A program made the translations under genes and the position numbers. A stretch of 64,000 bases of DNA from Lentzea sp. NEAU-D7 (GTDB lineage: Bacteria; Actinomycetota; Actinomycetes; Mycobacteriales; Pseudonocardiaceae), in NCBI RefSeq assembly GCF_026242055.1, contig NZ_JAPJDL010000029.1, positions 57,611 through 121,610 of the forward strand, in the 5' to 3' direction. The notes under the pieces were generated by a model, which was not told the origin of the DNA, searched no databases, and saw nothing but the letters and a program-made list of their open reading frames with translations. Below are positions 16,382 to 25,371 of this stretch, piece after piece; position 1 is the first letter of the stretch; each line of letters begins with the position of its first letter.

Positions 16382-17752
16382 TCAGCGACCAGCCAAGAAC
16401 CCCAGAACGTCCTGCCGGGTCACCACTCCGGCGGGCTTTCCGTCCTCGAGCACGAGGGCGGCGTCGGCGTTCGAGAGCGCGTTCATGGCGATGCCGACCG
16501 GCTCACCGGCGCCGAGCGTCGGCAGCGGCGGCGACATGTGCTTGTCCAAACGGTCGGACAGCTGGGCCTTCCCGGTGAACAGCGCGTCGAGCAGGTCGCG
16601 CTCGTTGACCGCGCCGGCGACCTCGGCCGCCATGATCGGCGGCTCGGCGTTGACGACCGGCATCTGCGAGACGCCGAACTCGCGCAGGATCGCGACGGCG
16701 TCACCCACGGTCTCGTTCGGGTGCGCGTGCACGAGGTCGGGCAGCATGCCGCCCTTGCGGCGCAGCACGTCGCCGACGGTCGCGCCGGTCGAGTCGGGCG
16801 GGAGGAAGCCGTAGGACGCCATCCAGCGGTCGTTGAAGACCTTGGACAGGTAGCCGCGGCCGCCGTCCGGGAGGATCACGACCACGACGGCGTCCTCGGG
16901 CAGGTCCCTCGCGATGCGCAGCGCGGCGGCGGCCGCCATGCCGCAGGAACCGCCGACGAGCAGGCCCTCCTCGCGGGCGAGGCGGCGGGTGATGTCGAAC
17001 GAGTCCGCGTCCGAGACCTCGACGATCTGGTCGCAGATGGTCTTGTCGTAGGCCTCCGGCCAGAAGTCCTCGCCGACGCCCTCGACCAGGTACGGGCGGC
17101 CGGTGCCGCCGGAGTAGACGGAGCCTTCCGGGTCCGCGCCGATGACCTTCACGGCGCCGTCGGAGATCTCCTTGAGGTACCGGCCGGTGCCGGAGATCGT
17201 GCCGCCGGTGCCGACGCCCGCGACGAAGTGCGTGATCTTGCCGGCGGTCTGGCGCCAGATCTCGGGGCCGGTCTGGTGGTAGTGGCTCGCCGGGTTCTCC
17301 GGGTTGGAGTACTGGTCGGGCTTCCACGCGCCGGGGATCTCGCGGACGAGCCGGTCCGAGACGTTGTAGTAGGAGTCCGGGTGCTCGGGGGCGACGGCGG
17401 TCGGGCACACCACGACCTCGGCTCCGTAGGCCTTCAGGACGTTGCGCTTGTCCTCGCTGACCTTGTCCGGGCACACGAAGACGCACTTGTAGCCCTTGCG
17501 CTGGGCGACCAGCGCGAGCCCGACGCCGGTGTTGCCCGAGGTCGGTTCGACGATCGTGCCGCCGGGCCGCAGCTCACCGGACTTCTCGGCCGCCTCGACC
17601 ATCCGCAGGGCGATGCGGTCCTTCACGCTGCCGCCGGGGTTCAGGTACTCCACCTTCGCCAGCACCGTGGCCTTGATCCCCGTGGTCAGGGAGTTGAGCT
17701 TGACCAGCGGCGTGTTGCCGACCAGATCGACGACGTGTTCGACGTACTCCAC
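16382..17752 (-). CDS. cbs: Cystathionine beta-synthase
   Basis: A 456-aa PLP enzyme making cystathionine from serine and homocysteine. The N-terminal catalytic domain holds the PLP lysine in GGSVKDRIALRM (about residue 44), the substrate loop PTSGNTGVGLAL (about 70) and the phosphate-binding GVGTGGTISGTGRYLKE. The C-terminal ~120 residues form a pair of CBS (Bateman) domains (HPNETVGDAVAILREFGVSQ and VLEDGKPAGVVTRQDVLGFL), so the enzyme is full-length and may be nucleotide- or SAM-regulated. A cysteine synthase is the alternative, but cysteine synthases lack the CBS pair. Confidence 0.95.
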   Translation of the reverse strand: MEYVEHVVDLVGNTPLVKLNSLTTGIKATVLAKVEYLNPGGSVKDRIALRMVEAAEKSGELRPGGTIVEPTSGNTGVGLALVAQRKGYKCVFVCPDKVSEDKRNVLKAYGAEVVVCPTAVAPEHPDSYYNVSDRLVREIPGAWKPDQYSNPENPASHYHQTGPEIWRQTAGKITHFVAGVGTGGTISGTGRYLKEISDGAVKVIGADPEGSVYSGGTGRPYLVEGVGEDFWPEAYDKTICDQIVEVSDADSFDITRRLAREEGLLVGGSCGMAAAAALRIARDLPEDAVVVVILPDGGRGYLSKVFNDRWMASYGFLPPDSTGATVGDVLRRKGGMLPDLVHAHPNETVGDAVAILREFGVSQMPVVNAEPPIMAAEVAGAVNERDLLDALFTGKAQLSDRLDKHMSPPLPTLGAGEPVGIAMNALSNADAALVLEDGKPAGVVTRQDVLGFLAGR

Positions 17753-17871
17753 CGGTATCTACTCCCCTGCTCCCACTCTCCGAGATAGCGGGACGAAGCG
17801 TAGCTCTAGTGGCTGCGGAGGTTGATTCGAACGGCGAGGTCGACGATTCCCCGGGGAAGGAGGTGTCGCGG

Positions 17872-18744
17872 ATGATCGGACTGCGGACGCTGCGAGCGGC
17901 GGCGATGACGGCGGCGACGCTCGGAGGCCTCTCCGGAGCACTGGTCGGTCTGCTCACTGAGCAGGGACGACGTGCTCGGGCGGCCATCGGGGTGCTGGAG
18001 CACCTCTGGCCGGCACCGGACGGCGTGTACCTCGACGACGGCGGTGATCCGCTGCGGCTGGCGGTGCTCGGCGACTCGATGGCGGTGGGTGTCGGTGTGA
18101 CCCATCCCTCGCAGATGCCGGGCGTGTTGCTGGCCGAAGCGCTGGCCGAGGAGGCGGGCCGGCCGGTGCGCCTGTCGACCTACGCCGTCAGCGGCTCGAC
18201 CACGCGCGACCTGGTGCCGCAGGTCGACGCGGCCGTGCGGGACGTCCCCCAGGTCGCGTTGATCATCATCGGCGCGAACGACGTGACGTCGCGGATGAGC
18301 ACCACCGAGTCGGCCCGGCTGCTGGCGGAGCAGGTCGGCAGGCTGCGCGCGGCCGGCTGCGGCGTAGTAGTCGGCACCTGCCCGGACCTCGGGATCGTGC
18401 GGCCTATCCCTCAGCCGTTGCGGATGGTCGGGCGCCGGTACAGCCTGCGTCTCGCGGCCGCGCAGACCGCCGCGGTGCGCCGGGCGGGTGGCGTGCCGGT
18501 GCCGCTCGGGAACCTGCTGGCGCCGGAGTTCATGGCGCGGCACGTCGACATGTTCAGCTCGGACCGCTTTCACCCCAGCTCGGTCGGCTACGAGGCCGCG
18601 GCGGGTGTGCTGCTGGCACCGTTGTGCCAGGTGGCGGGGCTGCGGCCGGACTGGGGCGCCCCTGTCGTGCGGCTGCCGTCCGCGGCCGCGCTGGCGGTGC
18701 GGCCGTCCCGCGTGCCCGCGTGGCTGCAGAAGCGGCACGCTTGA
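17872..18744 (+). CDS. SGNH/GDSL hydrolase, membrane-anchored or secreted
   Basis: A 290-aa SGNH-fold esterase-like protein. The start is ATG 17872 because AGGAGGTG at 17858-17865 is 6 nt upstream; the longer frame has no such site. Block I is LRLAVLGDSMAVGVG with the nucleophile Ser. Block III is IIIGANDVTSR with the oxyanion Asn. Block V is DRFHPSSVGY with the catalytic Asp/His pair. The N-terminus has a weakly hydrophobic stretch (AAMTAATLGGLSGALVGLL) that could be a signal or anchor. It is divergent from cbs. Substrate unknown; surface or acetyl-ester hydrolysis is typical. Confidence 0.88.
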   Translation: MIGLRTLRAAAMTAATLGGLSGALVGLLTEQGRRARAAIGVLEHLWPAPDGVYLDDGGDPLRLAVLGDSMAVGVGVTHPSQMPGVLLAEALAEEAGRPVRLSTYAVSGSTTRDLVPQVDAAVRDVPQVALIIIGANDVTSRMSTTESARLLAEQVGRLRAAGCGVVVGTCPDLGIVRPIPQPLRMVGRRYSLRLAAAQTAAVRRAGGVPVPLGNLLAPEFMARHVDMFSSDRFHPSSVGYEAAAGVLLAPLCQVAGLRPDWGAPVVRLPSAAALAVRPSRVPAWLQKRHA

Positions 18745-18835
18745 GTTTCGGAATTCTCGTCACTCGCGCTGGCCGGGGTGAGCGGGCGTTAACTAGGCTC
18801 GTCGGCAACCTTGACTCTCAACGAGGAGTTTCGTG

Positions 18836-20056
18836 ATGCCTGAGGCCGTGATCGTCTCCGCCGCCCGCTCCCCCATCGGCCGCGCGGGCAAGGGCTCGCT
18901 GAAGGACGTTCGGCCCGACGACCTGGTGGCGCGGATGATCCGCGCGGCACTGGACAAGGTGCCGCAGCTCGACCCCGCGCAGATCGACGACCTGATGCTC
19001 GGCTGCGGCCTGCCCGGCGGCGAGCAGGGCTTCAACATGGCGCGCGTCGTCTCCGTGCTGCTGGGCTACGACAACCTGCCCGGCACCACCGTGACCCGCT
19101 ACTGCGCCTCTTCGCTCCAGACGACGCGCATGGCCCTGCACGCCATCAAGGCGGGCGAGGGCGACGTGTTCATCAGCGCCGGCGTCGAGACCGTGTCGCG
19201 GTTCGCCAAGGGCAGCTCCGACTCGTGGCCGGACACGCACAACCCGCTGTTCGGCGAGGCCGAGGCGCGCACCGCCTCCGTCGCGCAGACCGGCGCCTCG
19301 GAGTGGGTGGACCCGCGTTCGCTCGACGTCGTGCCGGACGTCTACATCCCGATGGGCCAGACCGCCGAGAACCTGGCCCTGCTCAAGGGCATCTCGCGCC
19401 AGGAGATGGACGAGTTCGGCGTCCGCTCGCAGAACCTCGCCGAGAAGGCCATCGCCGACGGCTTCTGGGCCCGCGAGATCACGCCGGTCACGCTGCCCGA
19501 CGGCACCGTGGTCTCGTCCGACGACGGCCCGCGCGCCGGCGTCACCTACGAGGCCGTGTCCCAGCTCAAGCCCGTATTCCGCCCCGACGGCCGCATCAAC
19601 GCCGGCAACTGCTGCCCGCTGAACGACGGCGCCGCGGCCCTCGTGGTCATGTCCGACACCAAGGCCCGCGAGCTCGGCATCACGCCGCTGGCCCGGATCG
19701 TGTCGACCGGTGTCTCCGGCCTGTCCCCCGAGATCATGGGCCTCGGCCCGGTCGAGGCCTCGAAGCGCGCACTGGCACTGGCGGGCCTGTCGGTCTCCGA
19801 CATCGACCTCGTGGAGATCAACGAGGCGTTCGCCGCCCAGGTCATCCCGTCCTACCAGGACCTCGGGATCGACCTCGACCGCCTGAACGTGAACGGCGGC
19901 GCGATCGCGGTCGGCCACCCGTTCGGCATGACCGGCGCGCGCATCACCACGACCTTGATCAATTCGCTGCAGTTCCACGACAAGCAGTTCGGTCTCGAGA
20001 CGATGTGCGTGGGTGGCGGCCAGGGCATGGCGATGGTCATCGAGCGCTTGAGCTGA
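18836..20056 (+). CDS. Acetyl-CoA acetyltransferase / 3-ketoacyl-CoA thiolase
   Basis: A 406-aa thiolase. The acylated cysteine lies in TRYCASSLQTTRMA (about residue 91). The C-terminal catalytic His is in VGHPFGMTGAR (about 362) and the general-base Cys in MCVGGGQGMAM (about 392). NGGAIAVGHP is also typical of the family. It could act in the last step of beta-oxidation (FadA-type) or in acetoacetyl-CoA metabolism; no FadB-like partner lies next to it. Start ATG 18836 follows GAGGAG by 9 nt; GTG 18833 is an alternative. Monocistronic. Confidence 0.92.
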   Translation: MPEAVIVSAARSPIGRAGKGSLKDVRPDDLVARMIRAALDKVPQLDPAQIDDLMLGCGLPGGEQGFNMARVVSVLLGYDNLPGTTVTRYCASSLQTTRMALHAIKAGEGDVFISAGVETVSRFAKGSSDSWPDTHNPLFGEAEARTASVAQTGASEWVDPRSLDVVPDVYIPMGQTAENLALLKGISRQEMDEFGVRSQNLAEKAIADGFWAREITPVTLPDGTVVSSDDGPRAGVTYEAVSQLKPVFRPDGRINAGNCCPLNDGAAALVVMSDTKARELGITPLARIVSTGVSGLSPEIMGLGPVEASKRALALAGLSVSDIDLVEINEAFAAQVIPSYQDLGIDLDRLNVNGGAIAVGHPFGMTGARITTTLINSLQFHDKQFGLETMCVGGGQGMAMVIERLS

Positions 20057-20087
20057 CCTTTCGCTCAAGATCTGCAAATTGACGCTT

Positions 20088-20136
20088 GCAAGTGGCTCCG
20101 TATCACCCGAACGGAGCTACTTGCCTGCCCCCTTTT
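20088..20136 (+). terminator. Intrinsic terminator after thiolase gene
   Basis: GCAAGTGGCTCCGT (20088-20101) pairs with ACGGAGCTACTTGC (20111-20124) with one G-T pair, followed by CTGCCCCCTTTTT. It begins 31 bp after the thiolase stop. Confidence 0.85.
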
Positions 20137-20219
20137 TGCCGATGAGATGAATCGTCGCGCATTGGCGTCATCAGGCGAGGGGAAGTCCGTCCCTAGCGAT
20201 GAGTGAGGAGGGGTCGGAC

Positions 20220-20429
20220 ATGCCCTACGTGTGGTGGCAAAGCGAATACGACCTGCAATGCCATGCTTTCTCCCTTGATCAAACCGACGGTTCCCGCAGC
20301 TTTTACGAGGCGGTCTGCGAACATTCGGTTCCCGACGAACGGGTGTCGCGCGCCCAGGCGGGCGCTCTCTGCATGAACTGCCTGATCAAAGTGGGCACCG
20401 AACTGCCGGACGTGCGCTGGCGGGCCTAG
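20220..20429 (+). CDS. Small Cys/His-containing protein, 69 aa
   Basis: A conserved-looking small protein beginning MPYVWWQSEYDLQCHAF at ATG 20220. GAGGAGGGG lies 6 nt upstream; an ATG at 20199 further up has no such site. It contains CEHSVPDERVSRAQAG then CMNCLIKVG, so Cys-x-His plus Cys-x-x-Cys could bind one zinc. No membrane segment. The 3' end overlaps the convergent GNAT gene by 4 bp. Function unknown. Confidence 0.6.
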   Translation: MPYVWWQSEYDLQCHAFSLDQTDGSRSFYEAVCEHSVPDERVSRAQAGALCMNCLIKVGTELPDVRWRA

Positions 20430-20836
20430 ACCCGCCTCATGCCGACACTCGCCGGCGCGCTCTCGACGAATCCGTGCCGTTCGTAGAGACGACGACCGGG
20501 CGGGTCGGCCAGCAGGTTGACGTACGCGTTCGGCGCGTGCGCTTCGATGCGGTCCAGCAACGCGGTCAGGATCGCGTCACCGATGCCTTTGCGCTGATGA
20601 TGTGGCAACACCGCCATGTCGATGATGTGGAAGTACCAGCCGCCGTCACTGAGCACGCGGCCCATGCCGACGGTTTCACCTGATTCCACGTGAACGGCAA
20701 TCGCGCAGGCCCATGCGCCGTTGACGCCGTTCTCGGCTTCTTCCGCGGTCCGTGCGCTCAGTCCCGATTCTTTGCGCAGGCGCAGGTAGTCGTCGACCGA
20801 CGGCGGTTCCAAGACGATCCGGTACGCGGTGTCCAC
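20426..20836 (-). CDS. GNAT-family N-acetyltransferase
   Basis: A 136-aa GNAT protein. The acetyl-CoA-binding motif A is DMAVLPHHQRKGIGDAILTA (about residues 75-94), preceded by the beta strand GWYFHIID and followed by the C-terminal LYERHGFVESAP. Its size is that of a single-domain GNAT. Substrate cannot be deduced; small-molecule or peptide amines are usual. Monocistronic. Confidence 0.85.
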   Translation of the reverse strand: MDTAYRIVLEPPSVDDYLRLRKESGLSARTAEEAENGVNGAWACAIAVHVESGETVGMGRVLSDGGWYFHIIDMAVLPHHQRKGIGDAILTALLDRIEAHAPNAYVNLLADPPGRRLYERHGFVESAPASVGMRRV

Positions 20837-20929
20837 GCATTCCCCCTGAAGTTGAATTCCCCGAACCCTGCCACAACGCCGAAGGGGCGCCCCGCCGCAG
20901 CGGAACGCCCCTCCAGCACACCCGAAGCG

Positions 20930-21736
20930 TCAGTCCGAGTTGAAGTACGACAGCAGGCGCAGGATCTCGGTGTACAGCCACACCAGGGTGACCGTGAGAC
21001 CGAACGCGATCTGCCACGCGAACTTGGCCGGCACGCCGGCGCGGATCGCCTGGTCGGCGGCGTCGAAGTCGATCAGGAAGCTGAACGCCGCGAGGCCGAT
21101 GCAGACGAGGCTGAAGATGATCGCGAGCGTGCCACCGTTGCGCAGGCCGAGGCCGCCGGAGGTGAAGAAGCTCATGATCAGGTTGAAGAGCATGAGGACG
21201 CCGACGCCGATGAGCGCGCCGGTGATCCACTTGGTGAACTTCGGCGTGACGCGGATCGCGCCGGTCTTGTAGACCACGAGCATGCCGAAGAACACGCCGA
21301 GCGTGCCGATGATGGCCTGCCCGATCATGACGACACCCTGACCCGGGTTGCCGGTCATGCGGTCGACCATGTTGCCGATGATCCCGCTGAACGCGCCGAG
21401 GAAGATGCCCTCGACGGCGGCGTAGGCGATCACGAGCGGCGGGCTCGGCATGCGCTTGAACATGATGACGAGCGCGAGCACGAGGCCGATGATCGCGGCC
21501 GGGAACAGCAGGAACCACGCCTGCATGAGGTAGGTGACGACGGCGGTCGCGGCCACCACGGCGAGCGTGATGCCCGTCTTGGTGACGACGTCGTCGATCG
21601 TCATCGGCCGCTCGCTGGTCAGCGGCGGCGGGGCCTGCTGGTAGCCAGCCTGCTCTGGCTGGCCGAAGCCTGCGTAGCCTCCGTACCCGCCGCCGGTCGG
21701 CAGGTTGCGGAAGGCCGGGTTGCTGCTCGAGCGCAC
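20930..21736 (-). CDS. Bax inhibitor-1/YccA family membrane protein
   Basis: A 268-aa polytopic membrane protein. The cytosolic N-terminus of ~55 residues is Gly/Tyr/Pro-rich (FRNLPTGGGYGGYAGFGQPE). About seven membrane helices follow, including ITLAVVAATAVVTYLMQAWF, GVVMIGQAIIGTLGVFFGML and a C-terminal SYFNSD tail after LTVTLVWLYTEILRLL. This is the Bax-inhibitor-1-like family (DUF/YbhL-YccA in bacteria), thought to form pH-sensitive ion leak channels. It is alone on its strand and divergent from the SpaA-like surface-protein gene. Confidence 0.9.
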   Translation of the reverse strand: MRSSSNPAFRNLPTGGGYGGYAGFGQPEQAGYQQAPPPLTSERPMTIDDVVTKTGITLAVVAATAVVTYLMQAWFLLFPAAIIGLVLALVIMFKRMPSPPLVIAYAAVEGIFLGAFSGIIGNMVDRMTGNPGQGVVMIGQAIIGTLGVFFGMLVVYKTGAIRVTPKFTKWITGALIGVGVLMLFNLIMSFFTSGGLGLRNGGTLAIIFSLVCIGLAAFSFLIDFDAADQAIRAGVPAKFAWQIAFGLTVTLVWLYTEILRLLSYFNSD

Positions 21737-22056
21737 CTGATCCTCCTGTGGCGTTGCTTTACGCCGTCACTGGGTTCAACGAGCACGCTTAGTGCCATGT
21801 TCCCCATCGGTAAAGGCGACTTTACCCCCGACGACGATCACACGTGCGCAAATACTGCGCCAACTCCAGAGCGTTATACGACTACGGCGTGTCGCGGCGT
21901 GTCCTCCTCGAACTGAGTAACCCCCGTCACATTCCGATCACGTTCACACGCAGAGTAGCGGGAGACTTCCCCCTCGTGGCGGCTTGTCCCCGGTGTGGGG
22001 GACCGACAAGCTCGCACGCGGGACAATCCGCAGGTCAGAGGGGATCAAGATCCAAA
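21737..22056. other. Divergent intergenic region, promoters for BI-1 and surface-protein genes
   Basis: 320 bp without a supported gene. It is less GC-rich than the flanks. GGTAAAG/CTTTACC (about 21809-21826) forms a small hairpin. A nested stem with CTTGT/ACAAG and CCCC/GGGG (about 21985-22013) lies 45 bp before the surface-protein start and could be a leader structure. An open frame runs through the region into the surface protein, but it has no ribosome site and no conserved content. Confidence 0.4.
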
Positions 22057-23445
22057 ATGGGCTGGAAACGTCTGGCCGCCGTGGCGATGGTCTCGGGGCT
22101 CGCGCTCCTGACCGTTCCCGCGACGGCGACAGCTGCCGGTGTCAAGGGCATCGGCCACAACGCGTCAGGGCTCCAGCCCAACGCCACGCCGGGTAGCGAG
22201 TGGCACGGGTCATACATCTGGCAGGACAAGCAGGTGTGGTGCGTGCAGTACGCGCTGCCGGCGCCCGACAGCGGTGTCGGCTACCGCGAGGGCGACGAAC
22301 TGCTGACGAAGGCCGGGAAGAAGCTCGACGCGGGCGTCGCGGCGAACATCTCCTACCTGCTGCTGCGCTACTCCACGACCAAGTCGCCGGAGGAGGCCGC
22401 CGCTCTCGCGCACCTGCTCCACAGCTGGACGTCCGTGCCCGACGGCGCGGTGCGGCTCGACACGACCGACCCGAAGTTCCTCGCCTACGACGCACCGTTC
22501 TACGCGGCGCGGCTCCCGCAGCCGGTCCTGGACGCCGTCGCGCGCCTGAAGGCCGACGCCGAGACCAACCGCGGCCCGTGGACGCTCAGCGCCACCGCGC
22601 CGAAGGAACCGCTCATCATCGGCTCCGAGTCGTCCTGGACGCTCGCGCTGGTCAAGGCCAACGACAAGGGCGTCACGAACGCGCCCATCAACTTCACCCT
22701 CACCGACGCCACGCTGGCCGACGGCAAGACCAGCGGTACGGCCACCACGGGCGCGGACGGGCAGCCGGCGACCGTGAAGATCATCGCGACCGGCCCCAAG
22801 CCGTCGATCGCGGCCGTCGCGGACTCCCCCGCCGACAAGCCCGTCGTGCACTTCCCGATCCAGACGGACAACATGCAGCGCATGGTCACGACCGGCGGCG
22901 AGAAGAAGCTGAACGCCTCCGCGAACGGCCAGGCCAAGACCGCTCCCGGCGCCGTGAAGATCACGAAGATCGACTCCGAGACGAAGAAGGCCATCTCCGG
23001 CGTCGCGCTGCGCGTCACCGCCAAGGACCAGACGACGGCGGCGAAGAAGCAGGACGACACGGACCTGGTCGGCACCGACGGCAAGCCGCTGGTGCTCCAG
23101 ACCGGTCCCGACGGCACGGTCGAGGTCCCGGACCTGCGCACCCCGCAGGAGATCTGCCTCGTCGAGGTGGCCGCCCCCAAGGGGTACGAGGAGTTCTTCG
23201 ACCCGAAGGCGCCACCGTCCGCCTGCGGCACGCTCGCGGCGGGTCAGACGCTCGCGCTCGAACTGATGAACAAGCCGAACAAGCCGGTCGTGCCGAGCAC
23301 GATCCCCGCCGGTGCGGACGGCCAGACGCCGGTCGCCACCGCGTCGTTCGACATGCAGCTGCGGCCCGGACTGATGCTGGCGGTGGGTGGCCTGGTGCTG
23401 TTCGGTGCGGCGCTGGCAGGCTTCCTGGTGTGGCGCAGGCAGTGA
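22057..23445 (+). CDS. Secreted SpaA-like surface protein, membrane-anchored
   Basis: A 462-aa surface protein. Start ATG 22057 (MGWKRLAAVAMVSGLALL) gives a textbook signal peptide cleaved near TATAAG, with AGAGGGG upstream. The N-terminal domain (about 30-190) has a WCVQYALPAPD motif and is mostly helical. It is followed by an immunoglobulin-like region (INFTLTDATLADGKTSGTAT) and a SpaA/Cna_B-type domain (VKITKIDSETKKAISGVALR), where Lys and Asn could form an isopeptide bond. The C-terminus is one helix, MLAVGGLVLFGAALAGFLVW, then RRQ. No LPxTG-type motif is seen before this helix, although a class F sortase follows with a 4-bp overlap. Confidence 0.82.
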   Translation: MGWKRLAAVAMVSGLALLTVPATATAAGVKGIGHNASGLQPNATPGSEWHGSYIWQDKQVWCVQYALPAPDSGVGYREGDELLTKAGKKLDAGVAANISYLLLRYSTTKSPEEAAALAHLLHSWTSVPDGAVRLDTTDPKFLAYDAPFYAARLPQPVLDAVARLKADAETNRGPWTLSATAPKEPLIIGSESSWTLALVKANDKGVTNAPINFTLTDATLADGKTSGTATTGADGQPATVKIIATGPKPSIAAVADSPADKPVVHFPIQTDNMQRMVTTGGEKKLNASANGQAKTAPGAVKITKIDSETKKAISGVALRVTAKDQTTAAKKQDDTDLVGTDGKPLVLQTGPDGTVEVPDLRTPQEICLVEVAAPKGYEEFFDPKAPPSACGTLAAGQTLALELMNKPNKPVVPSTIPAGADGQTPVATASFDMQLRPGLMLAVGGLVLFGAALAGFLVWRRQ

Positions 23446-24146
23446 GTCCCAAAGCTTTTCTGACCGGTGCGCTGGTGGCGGGTGTGGCCGCCGCCAGCGT
23501 GCTGGTCACCACGTCCGAGACCGAGGTCCTCCCCGGACGCGCGGTCGCGGACGAGATCCCGGTGGTCGGACCGGGGCCGGTCGCGGACAGCCTGAGCACC
23601 GGCCGCGGTCCCGACCTCACCGGGCTGGTCGGCGGTGCGAACACGGCCAACGCCAGGCCCGCCGACCCCACTCCGCCGCAGCAGCAACAACAGCCCGCGC
23701 CGCCCAAGGCCGGTCCGGGCTCCGTCCGGCTGCCCGCGGGCGGTTCGGCGACGCTGGTGCGCAAGGAGGTCAAGGACGGCGTGCTGCCGGTGCCCGACGG
23801 CATCGGCGAGGCGACCTGGTGGGGCACCGAGCTCGCGGGCGCCGAGGGTGCGACGGTGCTGGCCGGGCACGTCGACTGGAAGGGCGCGAAGGGCCCGTTC
23901 GCGGAGCTGTGGCAGGCGCAGAACGGCCGCGAGGTCGTGATCGCCGACAGCGCGGGCAAGGAGTTCCGGTTCCGCATCAAGCAGATCGAGACCGTCCGCA
24001 AGGAGGAACTCCCGGCACGCGCCGTCGAGTTCTTCGGGCCGCGTGGGCCGCACCGGCTGGTGCTGGTCACCTGCGGCGGCACGTGGGTCGGTGGTCAGCA
24101 GGGGTACGAAGCGAACCGAGTGGTCATCGCCGAACCCGTTCAGTGA
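23442..24146 (+). CDS. Class F sortase
   Basis: A 234-aa class F (actinobacterial) sortase. The start at GTG 23442 overlaps the previous stop (GTGA); GTG 23430 is an alternative. An N-terminal anchor (FLTGALVAGVAAASVLV) leads into a Pro/Gln-rich linker with a run of five Gln. The catalytic domain starts at GSVRLPAGGSATLVRKEV. Catalytic residues are visible: His in VLAGHVDWKG, Cys in LVTCGGTW and Arg in YEANRVVI. Class F sortases are transpeptidases or hydrolases at the membrane surface. Coupling to the SpaA-like gene points to that protein as substrate, by inference. Confidence 0.93.
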   Translation: MSPKAFLTGALVAGVAAASVLVTTSETEVLPGRAVADEIPVVGPGPVADSLSTGRGPDLTGLVGGANTANARPADPTPPQQQQQPAPPKAGPGSVRLPAGGSATLVRKEVKDGVLPVPDGIGEATWWGTELAGAEGATVLAGHVDWKGAKGPFAELWQAQNGREVVIADSAGKEFRFRIKQIETVRKEELPARAVEFFGPRGPHRLVLVTCGGTWVGGQQGYEANRVVIAEPVQ

Positions 24147-24198
24147 CCAATTGCGTACCTCGCGCAACCCGTTCGGGTAATCAGTCGTCTCCTAAGGT

Positions 24199-25371
24199 GT
24201 GAAACGGTGGGGATGGTTGACCACTGGCCTTGCTCTGGGGCTGGTTCTGGCAGTGGTGATGACGCTGGGGGCGCACGAGGACCCGGCGAACCAGGCGGAC
24301 TCCGGCCCCCTGCCGATGGCTCCGAGGCTGCCCGCCCCCAAGGACGCGGGACCGACGCCCACGGTGCCGGCCGCCACGCCGGAGCAGATGCAGAAGCAGC
24401 CGTGGATGCACAAGCTCGCGCCGGGTGAGAAGCCGCCGCAGTTCGTGCTCTTCTCCTTCGACGGCGCGGTGTCCAAGCAGCACTGGGACAAGGTCCTGCC
24501 GATCGCGAAGGCCAAGAACGCCCACGTCACGGGCCTGCTCTCCGGCGTCTACATGCTGGCGGACCCGGACAAGAACCAGTACCAGCCGCCGGCGGGCCTC
24601 AAGCGCGGCCTGTCCGACATCGACTTCGGCGGCACCAGGCAGGACGTCGCCTCCCGGATCGGCTACCTGAACCAGGTGATCGCCGACGGCCACGAGATCG
24701 GCACGCACTACAACGGCCACTTCTGCTCCAACGGCACCCAGCCGTCGGTCGACAAGTGGGACACCGCGGCCTGGAACGCGGAGCTCGCCCAGTTCAAGCA
24801 GATCGTCGACAGGTCTCGCGCCGCCGGGCTCAACCTGCCCGCCGACGCGGTCCGGGGTGGACGGACGCCGTGCCTGGAAGGCAACTGGGACCAGGCTTTC
24901 CCCGCGATGGCCGCGAACGGGCTCGTCTACGACACCAGCAAGGTCGCGCTCGGCGTGCAGTGGCCGACCGTCCAGAACGGACTGTACGAGTTCCCGATGC
25001 CCGAGGTCCGCGTTCCTGCGCTGGGCAAGCAGGTCGTCATGATGGACTTCAACCTCTGGTACTCGCTCAACCAGGCGAAGGACGAACCCTGGCGCGCGGG
25101 CGACTTCGCCCAGATCGTCCTCGACACCTACAAGTCGGTGCACCAGGCCGCGCTGAACGGCAACCGCGCGCCGATCGTCGTCGGCAACCACTTCAACGAG
25201 TGGAACGGCAACGCGTTCTCGACGGCGATGGAGCAGTTCATGGAGTACGTGTGCGACAAGCCGGAGACGGTGTGCGCCACCTACACCGAGGTGATCCAGT
25301 GGATGCAGCTGCAGGATCCGGCGGTGCTGGACCAGCTCCGCCGGATGCCCGCTGCTCGCAACTGGTCCTAG
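24199..25371 (+). CDS. Polysaccharide-deacetylase-like secreted protein
   Basis: A 390-aa exported protein with start GTG 24199. It has a KRWGWLTT N-terminus, then a hydrophobic GLALGLVLAVVMTLGAH that is an anchor or signal peptide, followed by a Pro-rich linker. The NodB-like fold is suggested by FVLFSFDGAVSK (the strand carrying the first Asp) and ADGHEIGTHYNGH (the metal-binding His-x-x-x-His), with a late VVGNHFNEWNG segment. FCSNGTQ and GGRTPCLEG supply cysteines that may pair. The family acts on cell-wall or exopolysaccharide N-acetyl groups. It is 52 bp from the sortase gene and overlaps the convergent PQQ dehydrogenase gene by 4 bp. Confidence 0.75.
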   Translation: MKRWGWLTTGLALGLVLAVVMTLGAHEDPANQADSGPLPMAPRLPAPKDAGPTPTVPAATPEQMQKQPWMHKLAPGEKPPQFVLFSFDGAVSKQHWDKVLPIAKAKNAHVTGLLSGVYMLADPDKNQYQPPAGLKRGLSDIDFGGTRQDVASRIGYLNQVIADGHEIGTHYNGHFCSNGTQPSVDKWDTAAWNAELAQFKQIVDRSRAAGLNLPADAVRGGRTPCLEGNWDQAFPAMAANGLVYDTSKVALGVQWPTVQNGLYEFPMPEVRVPALGKQVVMMDFNLWYSLNQAKDEPWRAGDFAQIVLDTYKSVHQAALNGNRAPIVVGNHFNEWNGNAFSTAMEQFMEYVCDKPETVCATYTEVIQWMQLQDPAVLDQLRRMPAARNWS

